Origin: Mycolicibacterium rhodesiae
Lineage (GTDB): Bacteria; Actinomycetota; Actinomycetes; Mycobacteriales; Mycobacteriaceae
Assembly (NCBI RefSeq): GCF_002086695.1
Contig: NZ_MVIH01000004.1
Location: forward strand, 310,001-374,000
Length of the DNA stretch: 64,000 bases
Direction of reading: 5' to 3'
The first letter of the stretch is position 1. Each line of letters starts with the position of its first letter. The position numbers and the translations under genes are program-made. Under the pieces are notes generated by a model. The model worked only from the letters and a program-made list of their open reading frames with translations, made no database searches and had not been told where the DNA came from. Shown here in pieces: positions 1 to 7,984 of this stretch.

Positions 1-142
1 CGGCGGCCGGGCCCAACGCGTCGCCCTCTCGAATCGCCGCCGATTCACGCGCGTGGAACTCGGCGTAGGCCTGCATCTCCCGGCCCGCTTCCTCGGCGCT
101 GAGGTCACGCTCCGGGGTCTGCAGCAGTGCGAAGTAGTACAT
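1..142 (-). CDS. YciI/DGPF-family protein, N-terminal part only
   Basis: The gene begins with an ATG at 142 and runs off the left edge, so only about 47 residues are visible. The start MYYFALLQTPERD and the following charged helix resemble actinobacterial YciI-like (DGPF domain) proteins, small alpha-beta dimers of unclear role that often sit beside ECF sigma factor genes. No sigma factor is visible here because the window ends. It is transcribed leftward, as is the zinc-finger gene downstream of it in coordinate order. The family call rests on a short fragment. Confidence 0.6.
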   Translation of the reverse strand, partial: MYYFALLQTPERDLSAEEAGREMQAYAEFHARESAAIREGDALGPAA

Positions 143-253
143 GGCGACGTCCTCTCACGGTAGGGCGTGAAACCCCGCTGGTCTCACTCTCTACCTCTAC
201 GACGAACAGCGCTTCGCGAATCCGACATCAGGTCGACATCGAGTCAGACACCC

Positions 254-282
254 GAGCGACGATTCTCGCGGATTCGTCGCTC
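254..282 (-). terminator. Inverted repeat after the zinc-finger regulator gene
   Basis: Two 12-base arms (254-265 and 271-282) match at 11 of 12 positions around a 5-base loop. The repeat lies 22 bases beyond the stop codon of the leftward gene 305-898. A second perfect 8-base inverted repeat (289-296 with 301-308) overlaps that stop codon. There is no U-tract, which is common for mycobacterial hairpin terminators. It could also be a regulatory element for the YciI-like gene at 142. Confidence 0.5.
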
Positions 283-304
283 ACGATTCTGAATCGACGA
301 CGAT

Positions 305-898
305 TCAGTCCGGACGGTGGCGCTGATAGTGGCGCGCCACCCGCGTTCTGTTGGCGCAGATGTTCTGGGTGCAGAACTTGCGACGCGCGTCAGATGCGAC
401 GAAAAGCATGCTGCAGGCCGGGTTCTGACATCTCCGCAAACGGTCTTGAGCAGGCCCGGTGAGCACGTCGATCAAGCTTTCGGCGGCTGCGGCGAGCGAG
501 AGCCGGTAGGGGCGATCGACGGGCGCGTGGCGTGTGCTGATGGCTGCCCAACCGGCCGAGGTCTGCACAAGCGACCGGGTCGAGGGTGCGCAGGCGGCGG
601 CGTCGTTGACACGGCCGATCGCAGCGTCGTCGGGCGCCACCCCCGCCAATCGTGCGTCCAGGATGTGCCGGATCGCCTGGCGCAGTTCGACGGTGGGCTC
701 GAGCGGCGGGAGCGGACCGCCGGGCAACCGGTCCTGCTGCAGGCTCCACCACAACCGATTCGCCTTCTCGTCCGCGAGAAGGTCCACGGCAGGCTCGCCG
801 ACGGTGATGAGGGTGTCCGCCAGGTCAACAGCTAGAGGCTCTCCGGCCACGATGAACCCCGCCGCTTGCGCCCTGTGCAGCAGAGAACCCGGTTCCAT
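305..898 (-). CDS. ABATE/CGNR zinc-finger regulator
   Basis: This 197-residue protein has the layout of the ABATE-CGNR family, putative stress-responsive DNA-binding regulators: an alpha-helical N-terminal two thirds and a C-terminal treble-clef zinc finger. The four zinc ligands are visible as C157, C162, C176 and C181. The signature CGNR is CANR in this copy, a small departure from the family name motif. The start is the ATG at 898. The gene is divergent from the DinB-like gene at 998, with about 100 bases between them for both promoters. Its DNA target cannot be told from the sequence. Confidence 0.8.
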   Translation of the reverse strand: MEPGSLLHRAQAAGFIVAGEPLAVDLADTLITVGEPAVDLLADEKANRLWWSLQQDRLPGGPLPPLEPTVELRQAIRHILDARLAGVAPDDAAIGRVNDAAACAPSTRSLVQTSAGWAAISTRHAPVDRPYRLSLAAAAESLIDVLTGPAQDRLRRCQNPACSMLFVASDARRKFCTQNICANRTRVARHYQRHRPD

Positions 899-919
899 CG
901 CACTAATGCTAGCAGCGGG

Positions 920-949
920 TTGACAGCGTTAGGGTCGGCGCCGTAGAAA
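920..949 (+). promoter_or_regulatory. Possible SigA-type promoter for the DinB-like gene
   Basis: TTGACA at 920-925 is followed after 18 bases by TAGAAA at 944-949. It lies 49 bases before the ATG at 998 in the divergent intergenic stretch. The -35 is a perfect consensus and the -10 matches at 4 of 6 positions. Confidence 0.35.
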
Positions 950-997
950 GGCTAACGTCAATATCAGTACATAACCGTTAGAAACGAGGAATTGTCA

Positions 998-1567
998 ATG
1001 GACCCACTGGACGTGCTGCGTCGCGCCGATCGCCGCCTGGTTGACCTGGTGACCACGCTCGACACCACTGATCTGGGCCTGCCCAGCCCCTGTACAGGCT
1101 GGGATGTCCGATCCCTGCTGAGCCATACCATCGCGTCGATCGATGCCTTTGCCGCCGCCGCGGACGGCGGCGACGGCCCCAGCGAAGAGGAATTGTTCAG
1201 CGGCGCCGACATCCTCGGCTCCGACCCCCTGGCCGTCGCGCGGCGTTCCATCGAGCGCTCACAGCGAGCCTGGGCGACGATCACCGACTGGCAGCACCCG
1301 GTCACATCGGTGCTCGGTGAGATGCCCGCCGGCCAGGCGCTCGGAATCGTCACCTACTCGACGCTCATCCACAGCTGGGATCTGGCCGTCGCGGTCAACC
1401 GGGCAGTCGAGTTCGACGACGCTGAGGCGGCACTCGCCGAAAAGGTGGGATCGGCACTCGTCCCGGCCCTGCGGCCCCAGGAACTCTTCGGCCCCGAGAT
1501 ATACACAGACGGCGCGGCCACCCCGACCCAGCGGGTCGTCGCCTTCGCCGGCCGCCACCCCCTCTGA
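998..1567 (+). CDS. TIGR03086-type DinB/maleylpyruvate-isomerase-fold protein
   Basis: The 189-residue product resembles the actinobacterial TIGR03086 group of the DinB/mycothiol-dependent maleylpyruvate isomerase superfamily, four-helix proteins that typically bind a metal through three histidines. The family features visible are the PSPCTGWDVRSLLSHT segment (about residues 30-45) with one likely ligand histidine, and a second histidine in the STLIHSWDLAVA segment. The reaction is unknown; many relatives are proposed mycothiol-dependent transferases. ATG 998 is preferred over the in-frame TTG 992 because GAGGA lies 7 bases upstream of it. The split-barrel gene starts 18 bases after its stop, so the two are probably cotranscribed. 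Confidence 0.75.
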   Translation: MDPLDVLRRADRRLVDLVTTLDTTDLGLPSPCTGWDVRSLLSHTIASIDAFAAAADGGDGPSEEELFSGADILGSDPLAVARRSIERSQRAWATITDWQHPVTSVLGEMPAGQALGIVTYSTLIHSWDLAVAVNRAVEFDDAEAALAEKVGSALVPALRPQELFGPEIYTDGAATPTQRVVAFAGRHPL

Positions 1568-1585
1568 CGAGGATCAGGCGTAGCT

Positions 1586-2452
1586 ATGACGCATGAAGAA
1601 CGGCTCGCCGCTGTGGGATTCCACAGCGGCGAGCTGGCCGTCCAGAGACGAGCGGGCGTTGGTGCGCGAGCGGCGCGACTCGCACCCATGGCGAGTCGAG
1701 GCCGCCTCGGCGATGGCACCGCCGCCTTCCTGGCTTCGGCACGGCTGGTCGCCCTCACCGCGCGCGACCCCGAAGGGCGGCTGTGGATTTCGCCGCTGCA
1801 GGGCGAACCCGGGTTCCTCCGAGCCGCGACACCGACCAGACTTCACATCGACGTCGAGCTCCCCGATATGGATCCATTGGCTGGAGCACCGACCGATCAG
1901 CCGGTCGGCGTGCTTGTCATCGATCTTGCCGCACGGCGCCGATATCGCATCAATGGACAACTGATGCAACGGGATTCGGCCGGTTTGGCAATCGACGTGG
2001 ACCAAGCCTATGGCAACTGCCCGAAGTACATCGACCCGTCCGCCCAGGCCACGGCAGACCCGCGCCGGCCCGATCGCACACGGGTCTACACGGGCACCGC
2101 GCTACGTCCCGAGGATCGTGAACTCATCGAAAGGTCGACGGCGTTCTTCCTGGGCACCACCCACCCCACATCCGGCAACGACGCCTCGCACCGCGGCGGA
2201 CCCGCCGGCTTCGTGCGCGCAGATGCCGGCAGACTGTGGTGGCCGGATTACCCGGGCAACAACATGTTCAACAGCTTCGGCAATCTGACCGTGGACCCGA
2301 GCGCGGCGCTGTTGTTCGTCGACGCAGGTACCACTCTGCAGTTGTCCGGTAGAGCGGAAGTGGTTTGGGACGCCGAGCAGTCCGACGCTAACCTACGAAC
2401 CGGACGTCGGGTGATCTTCGCGGCTCAACGCGTCATCGCCACACGCCGCTAG
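1586..2452 (+). CDS. Pyridoxamine 5'-phosphate oxidase-family (FMN split-barrel) protein
   Basis: The product of up to 288 residues belongs to the PPOX-like split-barrel family. The typical opening FHSGELAVQRRAGV, the RLWISPLQG strand and the WPDYPGNNMFNSFGNL segment (about residues 213-228) are recognisable. Relatives bind flavin or F420; no substrate can be named. The start is uncertain: ATG 1586 has no good ribosome site, and GTG 1613 gives VGFHSGEL, closer to where relatives begin. A perfect 14-base hairpin covers both possibilities (see 1603-1634). The stop overlaps the stop of the convergent CMD-family gene by 4 bases. Confidence 0.75.
   Translation: MTHEERLAAVGFHSGELAVQRRAGVGARAARLAPMASRGRLGDGTAAFLASARLVALTARDPEGRLWISPLQGEPGFLRAATPTRLHIDVELPDMDPLAGAPTDQPVGVLVIDLAARRRYRINGQLMQRDSAGLAIDVDQAYGNCPKYIDPSAQATADPRRPDRTRVYTGTALRPEDRELIERSTAFFLGTTHPTSGNDASHRGGPAGFVRADAGRLWWPDYPGNNMFNSFGNLTVDPSAALLFVDAGTTLQLSGRAEVVWDAEQSDANLRTGRRVIFAAQRVIATRR
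1603..1634 (+). repeat. Perfect 14-bp hairpin in the start region of the split-barrel gene
   Basis: Bases 1603-1616 and 1621-1634 are exact reverse complements around the loop GATT. The hairpin begins 17 bases after ATG 1586 and contains the alternative GTG 1613. It is 36 bases after the stop of the upstream DinB-like gene, so it may act as a terminator or attenuator or may mask a start codon. The encoded residues look like normal family sequence, so the hairpin coexists with coding function. Confidence 0.8.
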
Positions 2453-2886
2453 TCGTCGAGCTTCGTGCCGCTGTGCATCTTGAGGGCGTCGTTGACGTTG
2501 GCCTTCTTATCCTCGCCTTGACCCGCCTCGGCGGCCTTCTTGCGCTTGGACACGACCTTGGTGACAACCCCGTCCAGCTTCGAGCCCAGCGGGAATCCGA
2601 GGTAGTGCGTCAGGAAGATCGCCATCTCCTTGAGCTCCTCAGGCGTGAGCTCCTCGTTGTGCAGGGCGGCATTGGCCTGGATCTCGGCCAGATCGGATAT
2701 ACCGAGCGCGGTGACGACGGTCAGCGTCATGATCCGCTTGTCGCGCATGGACAATCCCGGGCGCGACCAGATCGTGCCGAACAGGTGGTCGGCGGTGAGC
2801 GCGAAGTAGTCGCCCGGCGAGTCCGGCATCTCCCAGCCGTAGACCTCGTTCATCTTGTCCAGGCCTTTGCGGCGCAATTCGTCCAT
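2449..2886 (-). CDS. Carboxymuconolactone decarboxylase-family protein (Rv0771-like)
   Basis: The 145-residue product is a CMD/AhpD-fold protein: MDELRRKGLDKMNEVYG at the start, then the helical core with LSMRDKRIMTLTVVTAL and ANAALHNEELTPEELKE. The CXXC of AhpD-type peroxidases is absent, so this is the decarboxylase/lactonase-like branch and not a peroxidase. The start ATG 2886 has AAGGAG 5 bases upstream. It is the last gene of a four-gene leftward operon (aldA, SDR, dehydrogenase, CMD); the preceding gene stops 2 bases before its start. H37Rv keeps the same order as Rv0768-Rv0771. Substrate unknown. Confidence 0.85.
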   Translation of the reverse strand: MDELRRKGLDKMNEVYGWEMPDSPGDYFALTADHLFGTIWSRPGLSMRDKRIMTLTVVTALGISDLAEIQANAALHNEELTPEELKEMAIFLTHYLGFPLGSKLDGVVTKVVSKRKKAAEAGQGEDKKANVNDALKMHSGTKLDD

Positions 2887-2888
2887 CG

Positions 2889-3737
2889 TCACTCCTTCGT
2901 GTTGGGCACACCGAGACCGGCCGCCAGGTCCCGTAGCGCGATCTCGGCCAACGGCAGTTCGACGCCGTTGGCCGCACCGAGGCCCAGCGCCAACTTCAGA
3001 TCTTTCTCGGCCAGACCGCGGGTGTGAATGAACATGTTGTAGACGAAGTGGTCCGGCTCCAGCGGCTTGGTGTCGTCGCGGACCATGATCGCGCCCGGTC
3101 CGCCGCTCTGGGCGTCGCTGTGCCTCACCACCCGGCCCAGCTTCTGCAAGTCGATTCCCGACGCTTCGGCAAGCCGCGAAGCCTCGCACGCGGCCGTGAA
3201 ACCAATGTAGGTCAACATGTTTCGAGCGATCTTCATCCGGGTGCCCGCTCCGGGCTCGCCGGCGCGAACCACCAGTGACGCCCACTTCTTGAACACCGGC
3301 TTGACGATGTCGTACGCCTCGTCGTCGGCGCCGACCATCACGGCCAGTTCACCCTTGTCGGCGGCACCCGCTCCCCCGCTGACCGGGGCATCGACAACGT
3401 GAATTCCCTTGGGGCGCAGCTGCTCGGCCAGCTCGGCGGCAGTGTCCGGCTCGATCGTGGAATGGATGGCGATCACCGTGCCCGGCTTGGCGTGTTCGGC
3501 GAGATCGCCGACGACGTCGCGGACCTGCTCGTCGTTGAGCACGGTCACTTCGATGACATCGGCTTTCGCGACATCGGCGACAGAATCCGCACGCTCGGCA
3601 CCCAGTTCGGCCAGCGGTGTCATGGCCTCGGTCCGCACGTCGAAGACGATCAGCCCGCCGGGCCACTCGGCCAACCGTTTCGCCATCGGCAAGCCTTGAT
3701 TTCCGAGCCCGATGTAACCGACCTTGACCTCTGTCAT
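2889..3737 (-). CDS. 3-hydroxyisobutyrate dehydrogenase-like NAD(P) enzyme (Rv0770-like)
   Basis: The 282-residue protein is a beta-hydroxyacid dehydrogenase. The nucleotide-binding GYIGLGNQGLPMA lies near residue 8, the substrate signature APVSGGAGAADKG near 120, and a catalytic-lysine helix (RMKIARNMLTYIGF) follows. It probably oxidises a short 3-hydroxy acid with NAD or NADP; the substrate is not evident. ATG 3737 overlaps the stop of the SDR gene as ATGA and has no ribosome site, indicating translational coupling. A longer open frame upstream of 3737 lacks family similarity. Orthologous to Rv0770 by sequence and position. Confidence 0.85.
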   Translation of the reverse strand: MTEVKVGYIGLGNQGLPMAKRLAEWPGGLIVFDVRTEAMTPLAELGAERADSVADVAKADVIEVTVLNDEQVRDVVGDLAEHAKPGTVIAIHSTIEPDTAAELAEQLRPKGIHVVDAPVSGGAGAADKGELAVMVGADDEAYDIVKPVFKKWASLVVRAGEPGAGTRMKIARNMLTYIGFTAACEASRLAEASGIDLQKLGRVVRHSDAQSGGPGAIMVRDDTKPLEPDHFVYNMFIHTRGLAEKDLKLALGLGAANGVELPLAEIALRDLAAGLGVPNTKE

Positions 3738-4486
3738 GAGCGGAAGATCTGTCCACCGTCGACATTGAAGATCTGGCCGGTGATCCACTTCGCCTGATCG
3801 GACAGCAGGAACAGGCACATCCCAACCAGGTCGTCGACTTCACCCATGCGCGACAACGGAATCCCCTTGACGATGTCGGCAACCATCTCCTGAGGCGTTG
3901 TGGTGCGGTTGGCCTCGGTGTTGATCGGCCCCGGCGCGATCGCGTTGATCCGGATGTTCTGACCGCCGAGTTCGGTGGCCAGCTGCTGGGTGAGGCTGTT
4001 GACCCCGGCCTTGGCCAATCCGTAGAAGTTCGAGTACAGCCAGGCCGCGGTGGAGGATTGGTTGATGATCGCACCGCCGCCGCGCTTGGCCATCTTCTTG
4101 TACACCGCCCTGGTGCAGACCAGAGCGCCGTCGAGGTTCACGCTCATGAACTTCTTGTAGTAGTCCCAGTCGACGGTGATCAGGAAGTCCAGCTTCATCC
4201 CGCCGAAGATCGCGGCGTTGTTGACCAGATAGTCGATGCCGCCGAACTCGGCGAGCGTCTGGTCGGCCATCGCCTTGGCCGATGCCGGATCGCTGACGTC
4301 CACCGGTAGCGCCAGCGCGGTGCCGCCCTCACCTTTGATCCCGTCGGCGACCTTCTGCGCGCCATCGGTGTTGATGTCGGCGACCACCACGGCCGCGCCT
4401 TCCCTGGCGAGGGCCTCGGCATACGCCTGACCGATACCGCTGCCTGCGCCGGTGACGATGGCCACCTTGTCGTCGAACTGTCCCAT
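3734..4486 (-). CDS. Short-chain dehydrogenase/reductase (Rv0769-like)
   Basis: A classical 250-residue SDR: cofactor motif TGAGSGIGQ (residues 12-20), NNAA at 89-92, catalytic serine at 144 or 145, and Y155/K159 of the YxxxK motif. The C-terminal NVDGGQIFRS is typical of single-domain oxidoreductases acting on alcohols or ketones. AGAGGAA lies 5 bases before ATG 4486. It sits between aldA and the hydroxyisobutyrate-dehydrogenase-like gene in one leftward unit, so it may process an alcohol or aldehyde together with AldA. The substrate is unassigned. Confidence 0.85.
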   Translation of the reverse strand: MGQFDDKVAIVTGAGSGIGQAYAEALAREGAAVVVADINTDGAQKVADGIKGEGGTALALPVDVSDPASAKAMADQTLAEFGGIDYLVNNAAIFGGMKLDFLITVDWDYYKKFMSVNLDGALVCTRAVYKKMAKRGGGAIINQSSTAAWLYSNFYGLAKAGVNSLTQQLATELGGQNIRINAIAPGPINTEANRTTTPQEMVADIVKGIPLSRMGEVDDLVGMCLFLLSDQAKWITGQIFNVDGGQIFRS

Positions 4487-4514
4487 ACGAATTCCTCTCT
4501 AGTCTGTGGTGCGG

Positions 4515-5981
4515 TCAGACCGCTGTGGCAATGACTTTCAGCTCGAGGTATTCCTCGAAGCCGGCCAGACCCATCTCCCTACCCACGCCGGACTGCTTGT
4601 AGCCGCCGAAAGGTACGTCCGCGGAATACCAGACGCCGCCGTTGACGTTCACGGTGCCGACCCGCATCCGGTCTGCGACCCCCTGCGCCCGCTCGGGATC
4701 ACCGCTGAACACACTGCCCGACAGGCCGTACGGCGAATCGTTGGCGATGTTGACCGCATCGTCGTCACCGTCGTGGGCGATCACCGTCAGCACCGGGCCG
4801 AAGATCTCTTCGCGCGCGACCCGCGCGGAATTGTCCAGGCCTGCAATCACCGTCGGTGAGATGAAGTACCCGGTGTCGCGGTCGGCCGGCCGCCCGCCTC
4901 CGCACGCGAACCGACCGCCCTCGCTGATCGCGAGGTCGAGGTAGGACTGCACCCGGTCACGCTGACGCTCGGAAATGACCGGCCCGCAAATGGTTCCGGG
5001 GTTGGTCGGGTCGCCCGCCTTGATGCCGCCCATCGTCGCCGCGGCCGCCTCGACCGCTTCGTCGTAGCGGGCGCGCGGCACCACCAGACGAGTGGTGATC
5101 GCGCAGCCCTGTCCGGCGTGCATCGACGCGGTGAACGCCGCCATCGAGCAGGCGCCGGCCAGGTCGGCGTCGTCGAGCACCAGGAACGCGGACTTGCCGC
5201 CGAGCTCCAGGAAGACCTTCTTGATGGTCGCGGCGCCGGCGGCCATCACCGCCCGGCCGGTGTTCGTCGAGCCGGTGAACGACACCATGTCGATGCGCGG
5301 ATCGCTGGACAGCATGGCTCCGACCGAGTGGTCGTTGGAAGTGACGATGTTGACCACGCCCGGCGGTATGTCGGTGTGCTCGGCGATCAACTCGCCGAGA
5401 ACCGCTGCACACCAAGGGGTATCGGGAGCAGGCTTGAGCACGATGGTGTTGCCCGCCGCCAGCGCCGGGCCGAGCTTGGCGAGGTTGATCTGGTGCGGGA
5501 AGTTCCACGGCGTGATCGCACCGACCACGCCGACGGCCTCGCGGACGATGGTCCGCTGAGTCTTGATGCCCATCGGCGCCGCGACGCCGAGATCGTGGCG
5601 CCACGAATAGCTCTCGGCGGTGTCGGCGGAGAACGACAGGTCTTCGACCGGCCCCTCGAGTTGGGCGGCCGCGGTCAGCATGCGCGGCGCACCCACCTCC
5701 GCCATCGTCATCTCGCGCAGTTCCTCGACGTGTTCCTTCATCGCATCGCGCAACTGGCGAATGCCGCGCACCCGAAGTTCGGTGTTGGTGGACCAGTCGG
5801 TCGTGTCGAAGGCACGGCGCGCGGCGTCGATGGCGCGGCTCATGTCCTCGGCATTGCCGTCGGCCGCGGTACCCAAGACTTCTTCGGTCGCCGGGTTGAT
5901 CGTCGGGTAACGGCCGTTGCCGCCCGGCACCAGTTCCCCGTCAATGAAGAGGTCGCTGTTCCTGTCCGCCGCAATCGCCAT
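4515..5981 (-). CDS. aldA: NAD(P)-dependent aldehyde dehydrogenase AldA-like
   Basis: The 488-residue product has the length and motifs of aldehyde dehydrogenases: VVGAITPWNFPHQINLAKL in the cofactor domain, the general-base motif LELGGKSAF near residue 259, and the catalytic cysteine C293 in GQGCAIT. The reaction is irreversible oxidation of an aldehyde to an acid with NAD(P). The frame stays open far upstream, but ATG 5981 gives the normal N-terminus MAIAADRNSDLFIDGE. It is the first gene of the leftward operon; a GGACACGTGTCC palindrome 22 bases upstream suggests control by the divergent TetR protein. Equivalent to Rv0768. Confidence 0.9.
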   Translation of the reverse strand: MAIAADRNSDLFIDGELVPGGNGRYPTINPATEEVLGTAADGNAEDMSRAIDAARRAFDTTDWSTNTELRVRGIRQLRDAMKEHVEELREMTMAEVGAPRMLTAAAQLEGPVEDLSFSADTAESYSWRHDLGVAAPMGIKTQRTIVREAVGVVGAITPWNFPHQINLAKLGPALAAGNTIVLKPAPDTPWCAAVLGELIAEHTDIPPGVVNIVTSNDHSVGAMLSSDPRIDMVSFTGSTNTGRAVMAAGAATIKKVFLELGGKSAFLVLDDADLAGACSMAAFTASMHAGQGCAITTRLVVPRARYDEAVEAAAATMGGIKAGDPTNPGTICGPVISERQRDRVQSYLDLAISEGGRFACGGGRPADRDTGYFISPTVIAGLDNSARVAREEIFGPVLTVIAHDGDDDAVNIANDSPYGLSGSVFSGDPERAQGVADRMRVGTVNVNGGVWYSADVPFGGYKQSGVGREMGLAGFEEYLELKVIATAV

Positions 5982-6002
5982 CCCGATTCCCGTCTGCTTC
6001 GT

Positions 6003-6015
6003 TGGACACGTGTCC
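6003..6015. promoter_or_regulatory. Palindromic operator upstream of aldA
   Basis: Bases 6004-6015 form the perfect 12-base palindrome GGACACGTGTCC. A TANNNT hexamer for leftward transcription (TATGGT, complement of 6033-6038) lies just upstream, so the palindrome would sit immediately after the aldA transcription start. The same motif with one change occurs at the tetR start. Confidence 0.65.
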
Positions 6016-6143
6016 GAGATTTCGTCTTTCGCACCATAGCGGCAGACGCGGGGACGGTGCAAGGGTATGGCGTTCGACCGCGCCAGGACGCATACGAACA
6101 GGTAATTTACCGCGACCTCTTGCCTTGTCAGACACGGTTCCGA

Positions 6144-6162
6144 TAACCTGGACATGTGTCCA
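6144..6162 (+). promoter_or_regulatory. tetR promoter -10 with overlapping palindromic operator
   Basis: TAACCT (6144-6149) fits the mycobacterial TANNNT -10 and is followed by 6 bases and then the GTG start at 6156, the spacing of a leaderless transcript. The near-palindrome TGGACATGTGTCCA (6149-6162) overlaps the transcription start and matches the aldA-side operator at 11 of 12 core positions. This suggests autoregulation by the TetR protein. Confidence 0.55.
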
Positions 6163-6749
6163 GCGATGCCGCGGTAGCCGCCACCCCCAACGGGGACGAC
6201 GCGCCGCGCAATCGTCGCCAGGAAGAGACCTTCCGAAAGGTCTTGCGGGCAGGCATGGAGATGCTGCGGGAATCGTCGTACGCCGACCTCACCGTCCGCG
6301 CCGTCGCCGCACGCGCCAAGGTCGCGCCGGCCACCGCCTACACCTACTTCTCGTCGAAGAATCATCTGATCGCCGAGGTGTACCTCGACCGGGTTCTCGA
6401 GGTGCCGTACTTCACCGACGTCAACGACACCCGGCTGCACCGCGTTCAACAATCGCTGCGCAGCCTCGCGCTGGTGATCGCCGACGAGCCGGAGTTCGCC
6501 GCAGCCTGCACCACCGCGGTGCTGAGCAACGACGCCGGGGTGGTCCGAGTCCGCGACCGGATCGGCGCCGAGATCCACAAACGCATCAAATCGGCGCTGG
6601 GACCGGACGCCGATCCGAAGATCGTGTCCGCACTGGAGATGACGTACTTCGGCGCGCTCGTGCACGCCGGCAGCGGCTCGATGAGTTACCGCGAGGTCGC
6701 CGACCGGATGGAATACGTCGTGAGCCTTATCCTGGGAGAGAACGAATGA
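6156..6749 (+). CDS. TetR-family regulator (Rv0767c-like)
   Basis: The 197-residue protein has an N-terminal TetR helix-turn-helix (about residues 35-75, with AKVAPATAYTYFSSKNHLI as recognition helix and following segment) and a helical ligand domain. It is predicted to bind the GGACAyGTGTCC palindromes at 6004 and 6150, controlling both its own operon with cyp123 and cyp51 and the divergent aldA operon. The GTG at 6156 is supported by the -10 placement for a leaderless message. The cyp123 start overlaps its stop as ATGA. The ligand is unknown; a fatty or sterol-derived acyl-CoA or aldehyde would fit the neighbours. Confidence 0.9.
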   Translation: MSSDAAVAATPNGDDAPRNRRQEETFRKVLRAGMEMLRESSYADLTVRAVAARAKVAPATAYTYFSSKNHLIAEVYLDRVLEVPYFTDVNDTRLHRVQQSLRSLALVIADEPEFAAACTTAVLSNDAGVVRVRDRIGAEIHKRIKSALGPDADPKIVSALEMTYFGALVHAGSGSMSYREVADRMEYVVSLILGENE

Positions 6750-7960
6750 GTGTGCAGAGTCCGGATATCGTGCTGGACCCGTACAACTACGACTTCCACG
6801 AGGATCCGTACCCGTACTACAAGCGGCTGCGCGACGAGGCTCCGCTGTACTACAACGAAGACCTGAAGTTCTGGGCGCTGTCCCGGCACGCCGACGTCCT
6901 CCAGGGATTCCGCAACAGCACGACTCTGTCCAACAAATACGGTGTCTCGCTGGACCCGGCCTCCCGCGGGCCGCACGCCTCCAAGACGATGTCCTTCCTG
7001 GCGATGGACGACCCGGCCCACCTGCGGCTGCGGACCCTGGTTTCGAAAGGCTTCACGCCCAGGCGGATTCGCGAGCTCGAGCCGCGCGTCACCGAGATCG
7101 CCACCAAGCATCTCGACGTCTTGATGGAGAAGGCCGCCGCCGGAGGGACGGTGGACTACGTCGACGAGTTCGCTGGCAAGCTGCCGATGGATGTCATCTC
7201 CGAACTGATGGGGGTGCCGGAAGCCGACCGCGTGCAGGTGCGGGCGTGGGCCGACGGTGTGATGCACCGCGAGGAAGGCGTCACCGACGTGCCGCCGGAG
7301 GCCGTCGAGGCATCGCTGAACCTGATCGTCTACTACCAGGCGATGGTCGAAGAGCGCAGGAAGAACCCGAGCGATGACCTGACGTCAGCGTTGCTGGACG
7401 CCGAGATCGACGGTGACCGGCTCACCGACGACGAGGTGCTGGGCTTCATGTTCCTGATGGTGATCGCCGGCAACGAAACGACCACCAAACTGCTTGCCAA
7501 TGCCGCATTTTGGGGTCACAAGAACCCCGACCAGCTGGCCGAGGTCTACACGGACCTGTCCCGGGTGCCCCTCTGGGTCGAGGAAACGCTGCGCTATGAC
7601 ACGTCCAGCCAGATCCTGGCCCGCACCGTCGCCGGTGAGCTGACGCTCTACGACACCGTCATCCCGGACGGCGACGTCGTTCTGCTGCTGCCGGGATCGG
7701 CGCACCGTGACGAGCGTGCCTTCGAGCGTCCCGACGACTATCTCATCGGCCGCGACATCGGCGCGAAGCTGCAGAGTTTCGGCAGTGGCGCGCACTTTTG
7801 CCTCGGTGCGCACCTCGCCCGGATGGAAGCGCGAGTTGCGTTGGAGGAGTTGTTCAAACGTATCCGCGGCTATGAGGTCGACGAAGCGAATTCGGTGCGC
7901 GTCCACTCCAGCAACGTCCGCGGTTTCGCCCATCTGCCCATCACAGTGCAAGCTCGCTAG
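6746..7960 (+). CDS. cyp123: Cytochrome P450 CYP123-like (Rv0766c-like)
   Basis: The 404-residue soluble bacterial P450 shows the I-helix AGNETTTKL (about 241-249), the ExxR pair in EETLR and the heme loop FGSGAHFCLG with the proximal cysteine C352. Such enzymes take electrons from a ferredoxin and insert oxygen into a hydrophobic substrate. It is the second gene of the tetR operon and is followed after 24 bases by an SDR gene and then cyp51 and a 3Fe-4S ferredoxin, its likely redox partner. Its substrate is unknown; sequence and position match Rv0766c. Confidence 0.9.
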   Translation: MSVQSPDIVLDPYNYDFHEDPYPYYKRLRDEAPLYYNEDLKFWALSRHADVLQGFRNSTTLSNKYGVSLDPASRGPHASKTMSFLAMDDPAHLRLRTLVSKGFTPRRIRELEPRVTEIATKHLDVLMEKAAAGGTVDYVDEFAGKLPMDVISELMGVPEADRVQVRAWADGVMHREEGVTDVPPEAVEASLNLIVYYQAMVEERRKNPSDDLTSALLDAEIDGDRLTDDEVLGFMFLMVIAGNETTTKLLANAAFWGHKNPDQLAEVYTDLSRVPLWVEETLRYDTSSQILARTVAGELTLYDTVIPDGDVVLLLPGSAHRDERAFERPDDYLIGRDIGAKLQSFGSGAHFCLGAHLARMEARVALEELFKRIRGYEVDEANSVRVHSSNVRGFAHLPITVQAR

Positions 7961-7984
7961 AAGGACGCCCCGAAAGGTTCCCGA

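Noticed and set aside
127..462. Open frame on the plus strand across the left intergenic region
   Set aside because: It overlaps the zinc-finger gene on the other strand, has no family features and covers hairpins; a shadow frame.
2887..3285. Upstream extension of the CMD-family gene to 278 residues
   Set aside because: The extra part overlaps the dehydrogenase gene in another frame and is arginine-rich shadow sequence; ATG 2886 with AAGGAG is the real start.
5982..6665. Upstream extension of aldA to 716 residues
   Set aside because: It would cover the operator region and the divergent tetR gene and has no aldehyde dehydrogenase similarity.
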